This document shows positions 14,676 through 21,556 of a DNA stretch of 23,364 nucleotides, one piece after another. A program made the position numbers and the translations under genes. Position 1 is the first letter of the stretch; each line of letters begins with the position of its first letter. The DNA lies in contig WFPH01000066.1 of assembly GCA_015487645.1 (NCBI GenBank), positions 1 through 23,364 on the forward strand, written 5' to 3'. Source of the stretch: Thermosulfurimonas sp. (GTDB taxonomy: Bacteria; Desulfobacterota; Thermodesulfobacteria; Thermodesulfobacteriales; Thermodesulfobacteriaceae). The notes beneath the pieces were generated by a model. The model was not told the DNA's origin. It worked only from the letters and a program-made list of their open reading frames with translations, and searched no databases.

Positions 14676-17192
14676 ATGCTCGGTGTGCCAGAGGCGTTAG
14701 AGTTGCCCTTCTATCCTGAGCCGCAGGGAATCTTTCAGGTTTCGGCCTCCGCAGGGGCCGGGAAGACCTATCGCCTGGCCCTCCATTATTTGAGACTCCT
14801 CAAAAGCCAGGGACGGCCTTCGGAAAGAGGGCTTTCCGCCATCGTGGCCTTGACCTTCACCAACCAGGCTGCCGCCGAGATGCGCGAACGCATTCTTTCC
14901 TTCCTCAAGCACATGGCCCTCGGGACCCCTGTGGGCCGCAGGCTTTCCTCTGAAACCGGCCTCTCTCCTCAGGAGGCTGAAGCCTGGCTTGAGACCATCT
15001 TTTCGGCCTATCAGGCTTTTCAGGTGCGCACCATCGACAGTCTCATCTTCACCCTTATCCGGGGGCTGGCCTGGGAGCTGGGGCTGAGACCGGACCTTTC
15101 GGCTGAGATCCGGGAGGAGTTTTTCCTGAACCGGGCTTTTGATCGTTTACTCCTTAGGCTGCGGGAAAGCGAGAGGATAAGGAGACTCTTCGAGGAGGCC
15201 CTTCATACCTTCTTGGAACTGGAGGAGCGAGGGGGGTTCAATCCCGAGAGACACTTCCGAAAACGGATGGAGGAGCTTCACCGACTCCTGCGACGCCGGA
15301 GCCGAAAGGGAGACTTCCCTGAACCCCCGCGTCTCGAAGACCTCGAGGCCCTAGAGGAGGAACTGCGGGCCAGAGGCCGGGTTCTCTCGGAAAGACTTTT
15401 CGGAGAGCTGGGACTTGCCCCGGCCTACCGGAGCTGGGGTGAATATCTCGAGGATCCTCCCCGATACTACTGGAGCGCCCTTTTTAAGAAGGCCTCCGTG
15501 CGCGAAATAGTGCGGGGAAATCCCGGCCGAAGGCTTGAGCCCCTAGAGGAGGAATACCGTCGTCTCCGGGAGATGCTTGAGCTTTACCTCAAGGCCAAGG
15601 CCCGGGCCGAGGTGGCCCCCTACGAGAGGCTTTTTCGGGAGATCCTGAGAGAGCTCCTCCATCTGCGGGAAGAGGAAGGGGTGCTTCAGGCCGGAAGCTG
15701 GACGGATATCCTGGCGGAGCACGCCCGGGAGTTCCTCCCGGTGATCTACCTGAAACTCGGGACCCGTCTTCGGCACTTTCTCCTGGACGAATTTCAGGAC
15801 ACCGACCGGAAACAGTGGGAGGCCCTGAGACCCCTGGTGGAGGAGGTGCTCGGAAGCGGGGGATCGCTCTTCTACGTGGGAGATGTGAAACAGGCCATCT
15901 ACATGTGGCGTGGTGGCGACCCGGAGCTATTTTTTGAGGTCCCTCGGGAGTTGCCGGCGGAGGTCCTGGCCGAAGTCCTGCCTGTGAATCGCCGCTCCGC
16001 GAAACGGATCGTTCTTTTCAACAATCGGCTCTTTGCCAGACTCCGGGAGAACCTCGAGGAGGTGGTCAAAAAGTTTCTCCACGGAGAACGGGAGGCCCGC
16101 AAGATCAGGGCCTGTACGATCTCTCAGGAACTCAGCCGGAGGCTCCGGGAGGTCTACCGGGAGTCCGAACAGGAGGTTCTGCCCGGGGGCCCGGAGGGAA
16201 AGGTCGAGTTTCTGGAGGTGCCTTCGGATGAGGATCGGGAGGCCTTTCGGGAGGGCGTTTGGGCGCTGCTTGAGGAGTTGATTCCTGGACTCTATTGGGA
16301 GTATGTGGAGGCCGGCAAAAGCGTGGTCATCCTGGTGCGGGAGAATGATCAGGCCGAAGAGATCGCCACTTTCCTTTTCGGGCTGGGTATCCCGGCGGTG
16401 ACCGAGCGGGCCCTGCGCCTGGAAAATTCCCCGCTCATCAAAGGACTTCTCTCCCTCCTCAAGTACCTGGATTATCCCGAAGACGAAACCGCTCTGGCCG
16501 GTTTTCTGACCAGTCCCCTCTCTTCAAACGGTCCGGAGATCCTGAGGCGTTATCTCGACCGGAAAGGCGAGGGACTTCCGGAATTCCTGGCCTCCGAGGC
16601 CCCGGGGCTGGTCGCCAGGGTTCGCAGACTCTCTGCCATCCAAGAAGAAGGCGTCTCCCTTTATGAACTGGTGCAGGAGATTTGTCGGGAATTCGGGGTG
16701 AGGGAAAGATTCCCCGAAGAAGAACTCTACCTCATGCGATTTCTTTCGGCGGTTCTGGCTTATGAGGAAGAGGCCCTCGGGCTTTCGGATTTCCTGACCC
16801 GATGGGAGGAAAGCGGTGGAGAAGAGAAGATCGGGTTGCCCAGGGAACTTCAGGCGGTGAGGGTTCTCACCATTCACGCGGCCAAGGGGCTGGAGTTCGA
16901 CGCCGTGGTCCTGCCCTTCCTTACCTGGGGGCCGAAGGGGAAGGGAGAGGTGGTCTTTACGGATTGGGGCCTTATCCGGGCCCGTAAGGAGTCCGCCGAG
17001 GAGGTGGCCCGGGCCAGGCTGCAGGAAAAGGCCCGAGAGGTCTTCGAAAGCCTCAATCTCCTGTATGTAGCCTTCACCCGGCCCAGGGAGGCCCTCTACG
17101 TCTTTGTCCCTGAGAAGACCAGGGTCTATACCGTGGCCTCGGTGCTCCGGGATCTCGGGGCCCGGGAAATTCTTAAGGAGATCTCCGCATGA
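14676..17192 (+). CDS. addA: AddA/RecB-like UvrD-family helicase lacking its nuclease domain
   Basis: This is the ATP-driven motor of a double-strand-break resection complex. The 838-aa protein carries the superfamily 1A motifs in order: Walker A SASAGAGKTYRLA (SAGAGKT at 25-31), Ia ALTFTNQAAAEMRERI, II LLDEFQDT (DEFQDT at 371-376), III YVGDVKQAIYMWRGGDP near 400, V LTIHAAKGLEFD near 735 and VI LLYVAFTRPREALY near 795. AddA and RecB proteins normally continue into a C-terminal nuclease; here the frame stops after motif VI, and the nuclease is the next gene, overlapping as ATGA. The start ATG has no clear ribosome site. First gene of a three-gene unit with the nuclease and AddB. Confidence 0.9.
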   Translation: MLGVPEALELPFYPEPQGIFQVSASAGAGKTYRLALHYLRLLKSQGRPSERGLSAIVALTFTNQAAAEMRERILSFLKHMALGTPVGRRLSSETGLSPQEAEAWLETIFSAYQAFQVRTIDSLIFTLIRGLAWELGLRPDLSAEIREEFFLNRAFDRLLLRLRESERIRRLFEEALHTFLELEERGGFNPERHFRKRMEELHRLLRRRSRKGDFPEPPRLEDLEALEEELRARGRVLSERLFGELGLAPAYRSWGEYLEDPPRYYWSALFKKASVREIVRGNPGRRLEPLEEEYRRLREMLELYLKAKARAEVAPYERLFREILRELLHLREEEGVLQAGSWTDILAEHAREFLPVIYLKLGTRLRHFLLDEFQDTDRKQWEALRPLVEEVLGSGGSLFYVGDVKQAIYMWRGGDPELFFEVPRELPAEVLAEVLPVNRRSAKRIVLFNNRLFARLRENLEEVVKKFLHGEREARKIRACTISQELSRRLREVYRESEQEVLPGGPEGKVEFLEVPSDEDREAFREGVWALLEELIPGLYWEYVEAGKSVVILVRENDQAEEIATFLFGLGIPAVTERALRLENSPLIKGLLSLLKYLDYPEDETALAGFLTSPLSSNGPEILRRYLDRKGEGLPEFLASEAPGLVARVRRLSAIQEEGVSLYELVQEICREFGVRERFPEEELYLMRFLSAVLAYEEEALGLSDFLTRWEESGGEEKIGLPRELQAVRVLTIHAAKGLEFDAVVLPFLTWGPKGKGEVVFTDWGLIRARKESAEEVARARLQEKAREVFESLNLLYVAFTRPREALYVFVPEKTRVYTVASVLRDLGAREILKEISA

Positions 17193-17734
17193 GGCTCAGG
17201 ATCTACCAGCAGAAGCGGGCCCTCGGACTCCTCGGGGAAAGGGATGAGGAGCGTCAGCTGGGAGAGATGGCCCATTTAGCCCTCTATTTTTTGGAGGCCT
17301 TTACCGGGAGTCTTGAGGAACTCGAGAGAGCGGTGGATCGGGCCCTGGCCCTCTACGCCGAGCCTCTCCCCGAGAGGGAAAAATACCGGGAAAAACTGCT
17401 CAAGGTCCTCTCCCAGGCCCTCGCTCAACCGGAAATTGCCCGTTTCTTTGCTCCGGGGCTTTCGGATCTCCGGGAACACCCCTTCCTCCTGGAGGCTAAA
17501 AGGGGGGAAGGCCCAAAGGTCTACCGACCGGATCGAGTGCTCTTTCTTCCTGAAGGTCCGGTGGTTCTGGAATATAAGCTGAGGCTCTCTGGCCTGGAAA
17601 GTCTTGAGGCCCACCGGGGCCAGCTTCGGACCTATCTTCGGGCCCTGGCCAAGATTCTCGGAAGTCCCCCCAGGGGCTACCTGATCTATCTTACCCCTCC
17701 GGAAATTCGGGAGGTGGCTCCTGATGAGCGGTAA
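17189..17734 (+). CDS. PD-(D/E)XK nuclease, detached C-terminal domain of AddA/RecB
   Basis: This 181-aa protein matches the RecB-type nuclease domain as a free-standing gene. Visible active-site elements are His29 (GEMAHLAL), Asp115 (YRPDRV), the E-x-K pair Glu128/Lys130 (VVLEYK) and the QxxxY motif at Gln145/Tyr149 (RGQLRTYL), followed by PPRGYLIYL. That is the full RecB-family set, so it should be active. It would cut one strand during end resection. Its ATG overlaps the helicase stop (ATGA) and its last 11 bases overlap addB, so the three are probably translated in coupled fashion and assemble together. A sequencing frameshift is unlikely because the overlap is a clean start-stop and no gap of homology is evident. 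Confidence 0.8.
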   Translation: MRLRIYQQKRALGLLGERDEERQLGEMAHLALYFLEAFTGSLEELERAVDRALALYAEPLPEREKYREKLLKVLSQALAQPEIARFFAPGLSDLREHPFLLEAKRGEGPKVYRPDRVLFLPEGPVVLEYKLRLSGLESLEAHRGQLRTYLRALAKILGSPPRGYLIYLTPPEIREVAPDER

Positions 17735-20564
17735 GGCCTGGGCCATCCCCCCCGGGGCCGGTTTTCTTCCGACCCTGGCCGGGGAGATTCTTCGCCGCCA
17801 CGGAGAAGATCTCTCCCGGGTGACCGTGATTTTTCCCACCCGGAGGGCGGCGCATTATTTCCGGTATTACCTTGCCCGGAGCCGTCGCGCCCCCTTCTGG
17901 CTTCCCAGGATCTACGCCTTTTCCGACTGGGTGAACGAGCTGGCCGTGCGCCTCGATCCCCGGCCGGTCATCCCACCGGCCGAAAGGGCCTGGTGGCTTT
18001 ACCGGGTGATCTCCGGCAGACCCGGGTTTGAACGGGTCGCCGAGAGCTTCGATCGTTTTCTTCCCTGGGGGTTGCGTTTCGCGGAGGTGCTGGAGGAGTT
18101 TGAGAGGGAAGCCGTCCCCTTGAAAAATCTCCTTGAGCCTCCGGAGGAGATCCCTCCGGAGGGGCGGGCCTTTCTGGCGCATCTGGCCGAAATCGGAGGC
18201 CTTTATCGGGAAAGACTGCGGGAGGCCGGGGTGACCACCCCCGCCGAGCGGCTCCGCTTAGTGGCCGAAAGGCTGGCGGAAGTCTTCTCCCCCGAAGGCC
18301 CCCTTTATCTTTGCGGATTTGCCGCCCTTTCGAACACCGAAAGGGCCATCTTTCGCCAGCTTCTGGCCCATGAGGGAGAGATCTTCCTGGAGGTCGATCC
18401 CGGGGAGAGACTTCCGGATTTCATGACGGAGGTCCTCAAGAGCTTGAAGCTTTCCCTGGAGCCTCTGGTGAAAGCCCGTCGAAGGCTCCCGGAGATCCGT
18501 TTTTGGGCCGCGGCCGATGTGCATCAGGAGGCTCGTGAGGCCGCCGGTCTTCTGCCCGAAAACCCCGAGGCCCCGGACGAGGTTCTCATCCTGCTGCCGG
18601 TGGCCGGCCATCTTTTGCCCCTTCTTTATACCCTCCCCGAAGGGCTTCCGGTGAATATCACCCTGGGTTTCCCGGTGAAACGCTCCCTCCCGGCTACTTT
18701 TCTGCTGATCCTTTTTGAACTTCACGAAAAGCGGCTGGATGATCGCTATCCGGTACTCACCTATCTTTCTCTCCTGAAGCATCCCTATACTCGCGGAGTC
18801 CTTGGGGCCTGGGCGGGGCAGCTCCACGAGTTCGAGACCAGGCTTCGGGCCCACGGAAGCCCCTACCTCAGTTTGCGCGAGATCGAGGAGCTGGCCGGGG
18901 AGGCCGAGCCCCTCAAGGCGTTCCATCGGGAGTTTCTGGAAAGCCTTTATGGAGTGAGGACGCCCCGGGCCTTCGCCCGCGCCCTTTACCGGATCCTGGC
19001 GAAGATCCTTGAGCCTTACCGGGAAAAGTTGCGGGAGGCGGAGGAGAACCGGGAGATTTTGGCTCGCCATTTCCTTTACGCTTTTGAGAGCGAGATCTTT
19101 CCGGTCTTCGAAACCTCCTCCTTTGCCGACGAACCCATGCCCCTTGAAGGGCTTTTCCGTATGTTCCGCGAGATCCTCTCCGCGGTGAAGGCTCCCTTCG
19201 AGGGGGATCCTCTGCGAGGGGTCCAGGTGATGGGGCTTCTCGAAAGCCGGCTCCTCTCCTTCAGGCGGATAATTGTTCTCGACGCCAATGAGGGGGCCCT
19301 GCCCTCCCCGGAAGACCCGAATCCCGTTCTTCCCGAGGGCCTTCGCCCGGCCCTGGGGCTTCCCCAGCGCTCGCGCCAGGAAGCCCTGGAACGGTATTAC
19401 TTCCAGCGTCTGGTGGCTTCCGCCAGGGAGGTGGACATCTTCTACCTTTCGGTCACCGATTCTTCCCCCAGGCTTCTGCCTCGGGTGAGGAGCCGTTACG
19501 TGGAGGCCCTCCTGTGGGAGGAAGAAAAACGGAAGAGGCGGCTCTTCGAGGTGGGGGAGGGGCCGGTGAGACACCTTCGCCCCCGCCTCCGGGCTCCGGA
19601 GCCCTACCCGGGGATTCCCCGGGGAGAGGCCGAACGCCGGGAGATCGAAAGGCTCCTTTCCGGGGAGATCAGCGCCACCTTCCTGGAAACCTATCTCGAC
19701 TGTCCGGCCAGGTTCTACTTTCGCTACGTGCTGGGACTCAAGGCTCCAGAGCGCATCCTGGACTACGACGCCACCGCCATGGGAACCCTGGTGCACGCGG
19801 TTCTTGAGGAATATTTCCGTCCCTTTCTGGGCCGGGTCTATGTCCCCGGGGAGCACAACGATCCCGACCGCCTGAAGGTCCTTTTCCACCGGCGGTTCGA
19901 GGAGGATGGGCTTTCCCGACAACTTGGCCCGGAACGGCGATTTTTCGTGCTCAAGACCGCCGAGTATCGCCTGGAGCGTTACCTTCAGAGCCTCGAGGGT
20001 CTGCCGCCTTTCCGGGTCCTGGCCCTTGAAGGGGAGGAAAAACGGAGCCACCCCGGGCTCGGGCTTCGCTTCCGGGGGAAACTCGACCGGGTGGATGAAT
20101 TCGAGACCGGACGCGTGGTCCTGGATTACAAGACCGGCTCAGGGGTGCGTTCCCTGAGCCTGAAACGCCTGCGGGAAGTGCTGGCCGAAGGGCCAAAACT
20201 TCCAAGGATCGAACCCACCCTGGAGGGACTGACCCTTCTCAGGGAAAGGCTACCGGACCTCCAGCTGCTTCTTTACCTTTTCCTCAGGCCGGAGGCCACC
20301 GAGGCCGTCTATGTTCAGCTGGCCAGCGGCAAAGGCCGGGAAATCTACAAACCCCTCTTTTACCGAGCGCCCTTTCTTCCCCGTTACGGGGATCCCCTGA
20401 GCGAAGACGAAGCCCATCTCTTACGGGAAAAGGTCTTTCCGGAACTTTTAGCCCAGCTGATCGAACACCTGCTTGAGGCCCCTTACTTTTTTATCCCAGA
20501 AAAACCCCCAGGGTGTCGCTGGTGCGATTACCTCTATGCCTGCCCGGGCAGAAAAAGGTTCTAG
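17724..20564 (+). CDS. addB: AddB-like double-strand break repair protein with Fe-S nuclease domain
   Basis: AddB partners AddA in resecting broken ends for RecA. The 946-aa protein begins IPPGAGFLPTLAGEIL and VTVIFPTRRAAHYF, the opening of the alphaproteobacterial-type AddB. It has no Walker A lysine, so its helicase-like region is probably inactive and structural. The C-terminal nuclease has Asp788 in GKLDRVD and DYK at 801-803, then a QLLLYLFL helix matching the Q-x-x-x-Y motif. Cysteines 660 (YLDCPARFYFRY) and 931, 934, 940 (CRWCDYLYAC) have the spacing of the AddB 4Fe-4S staple. Its start overlaps the nuclease gene by 11 bases. Its stop shares a CTAG with the convergent small gene. Confidence 0.9.
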   Translation: MSGKAWAIPPGAGFLPTLAGEILRRHGEDLSRVTVIFPTRRAAHYFRYYLARSRRAPFWLPRIYAFSDWVNELAVRLDPRPVIPPAERAWWLYRVISGRPGFERVAESFDRFLPWGLRFAEVLEEFEREAVPLKNLLEPPEEIPPEGRAFLAHLAEIGGLYRERLREAGVTTPAERLRLVAERLAEVFSPEGPLYLCGFAALSNTERAIFRQLLAHEGEIFLEVDPGERLPDFMTEVLKSLKLSLEPLVKARRRLPEIRFWAAADVHQEAREAAGLLPENPEAPDEVLILLPVAGHLLPLLYTLPEGLPVNITLGFPVKRSLPATFLLILFELHEKRLDDRYPVLTYLSLLKHPYTRGVLGAWAGQLHEFETRLRAHGSPYLSLREIEELAGEAEPLKAFHREFLESLYGVRTPRAFARALYRILAKILEPYREKLREAEENREILARHFLYAFESEIFPVFETSSFADEPMPLEGLFRMFREILSAVKAPFEGDPLRGVQVMGLLESRLLSFRRIIVLDANEGALPSPEDPNPVLPEGLRPALGLPQRSRQEALERYYFQRLVASAREVDIFYLSVTDSSPRLLPRVRSRYVEALLWEEEKRKRRLFEVGEGPVRHLRPRLRAPEPYPGIPRGEAERREIERLLSGEISATFLETYLDCPARFYFRYVLGLKAPERILDYDATAMGTLVHAVLEEYFRPFLGRVYVPGEHNDPDRLKVLFHRRFEEDGLSRQLGPERRFFVLKTAEYRLERYLQSLEGLPPFRVLALEGEEKRSHPGLGLRFRGKLDRVDEFETGRVVLDYKTGSGVRSLSLKRLREVLAEGPKLPRIEPTLEGLTLLRERLPDLQLLLYLFLRPEATEAVYVQLASGKGREIYKPLFYRAPFLPRYGDPLSEDEAHLLREKVFPELLAQLIEHLLEAPYFFIPEKPPGCRWCDYLYACPGRKRF

Positions 20565-20926
20565 ACGTAGAATCCCCGACGGAGCTTTTCGGCTTCCACC
20601 CCCAGGAAAAGCGCCGCTTCCGAGAGGGTCTGGCGAACCGGACCTTCCGGGATCTCTTTCAGCAGGGCCTCGAGCTCCCGGGCCCGCTGCTCGAGGATGC
20701 CGGCCAGGGTCTCCGCCTGGGTGCGGGAAGAAGGGTCTTCCGAGAATCTTTCTATGAGCGGGAGGACCTCTTCTACCAGGTCTATGGCTTCCGAAAGCGG
20801 CCCCTGAGACCCTTGAGCCTCCGCCAGGGCCTCCTTGAGGTGGGCCTCGAAGCTCTTTTCGACTTTCCCGGATCTTTTCCCGGGGGTAAAATCAAGAGGC
20901 AAGTGCGGGTCCCAAAAGATTTTCAT
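20561..20926 (-). CDS. Hypothetical 121-aa helical protein
   Basis: I do not recognise this protein. The ATG at 20926 has AAGGAGG 6 bases upstream, a strong ribosome site. The product starts MKIFWDPHLPLDFTPGK and then is almost all charged helix (LIERFSEDPSSRTQAETLAG, ILEQRARELEALLKEI), ending LGVEAEKLRRGFYV. No signal peptide, membrane segment or cysteine. A much longer frame continues upstream to 22627, but it is antisense to the lipoprotein and mnmG and is a shadow. It diverges from the BON lipoprotein (54 bp) and ends on the addB stop. A small structural or adaptor role is a guess only. Confidence 0.7.
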   Translation of the reverse strand: MKIFWDPHLPLDFTPGKRSGKVEKSFEAHLKEALAEAQGSQGPLSEAIDLVEEVLPLIERFSEDPSSRTQAETLAGILEQRARELEALLKEIPEGPVRQTLSEAALFLGVEAEKLRRGFYV

Positions 20927-20980
20927 GCTGGACCTCCTTACTTCTATCCTAAATAACTTTTCGGAAGGAGGCAAGAAAAC

Positions 20981-21556
20981 ATGAGGGCGAGATTGCTGCT
21001 GGTCCTCTTGGGGTTTTTGCCCTGGCTTATGGGCTGCGGGGCCGCGGTCATCACCACCGGAGCCACCACGGGCTACAAAGTAGTTACCGATCCCCGGTCC
21101 GTGGGGCAACAGGTGGACGACGCCACCATCACCAGCAAGGTCAATCTGGCCCTGGCCAAGGATCCGGTAACCAAGGCGCGCAAGATCGATGTGGACACCG
21201 TGGACGGGGTGGTGACCCTCACCGGAATGGTGGAGACCGAGGCCGAGAAGCGTCGGGCCGAGGAGCTGGCCCGAAAGGTGGCCGGGGTGCGGGCGGTCCG
21301 GAACAACCTCATGGTGGGGCACCGGAGCTTCGGCCGCAGCCTGGACGACAAGCTCCTTACCGCCCGTATCAAGACCAAGCTCATCGCTGAACCCGGGATC
21401 CGTTCGCTTTCCATTGATGTGGACACCGTGGACGGGGTGGTGACCCTCACCGGAGTGGTGAAGAGCGAGGAGCAGCGCCGGCGAGTGATCGAAATCGTGC
21501 GGACCACCAAAGGGGTGAAAGGAGTCATTGACAATCTCACCGTAAAGGGTGACTGA
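20981..21556 (+). CDS. Twin-BON-domain lipoprotein (OsmY/DolP-like)
   Basis: The 191-aa protein has a lipoprotein signal peptide with lipobox LMGC (Cys19) and Gly at +2, favouring the outer membrane. Two BON domains follow, about residues 49-113 and 122-190, each with the core motif TVDGVVTLTG. BON domains bind phospholipid; relatives such as OsmY and DolP protect the envelope. AAGGAGG stands 9 bases before the ATG. The two domains share an identical 39-base segment, a sign of recent duplication or gene conversion. The stop is directly followed by the mnmG start. Confidence 0.9.
   Translation: MRARLLLVLLGFLPWLMGCGAAVITTGATTGYKVVTDPRSVGQQVDDATITSKVNLALAKDPVTKARKIDVDTVDGVVTLTGMVETEAEKRRAEELARKVAGVRAVRNNLMVGHRSFGRSLDDKLLTARIKTKLIAEPGIRSLSIDVDTVDGVVTLTGVVKSEEQRRRVIEIVRTTKGVKGVIDNLTVKGD
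21188..21226 (+). repeat. Direct repeat copy 1 in the BON lipoprotein gene
   Basis: This 39-base segment, coding for DVDTVDGVVTLTG in BON domain 1, is identical at every base to 21416-21454, 228 bases downstream. Similarity continues past the end with few differences, while the flanking domains are only moderately alike. Confidence 0.85.
21416..21454 (+). repeat. Direct repeat copy 2 in the BON lipoprotein gene
   Basis: Second perfect copy of the 39-base segment, in BON domain 2. Recombination between the copies would delete exactly 76 codons in frame and leave a one-domain lipoprotein. Confidence 0.85.

Noticed and set aside
17186..17195. Assembly frameshift explaining the split AddA
   Set aside because: The two frames meet as a clean ATGA stop-start, the commonest overlap in this window, and there is no homopolymer at the junction. 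Still worth a read-level check.
18258..20051. A 597-codon minus-strand open frame
   Set aside because: It lies wholly inside addB in antisense, has unnatural glycine/lysine/proline-rich composition and no recognisable motif; long antisense frames are common in GC-rich genes.
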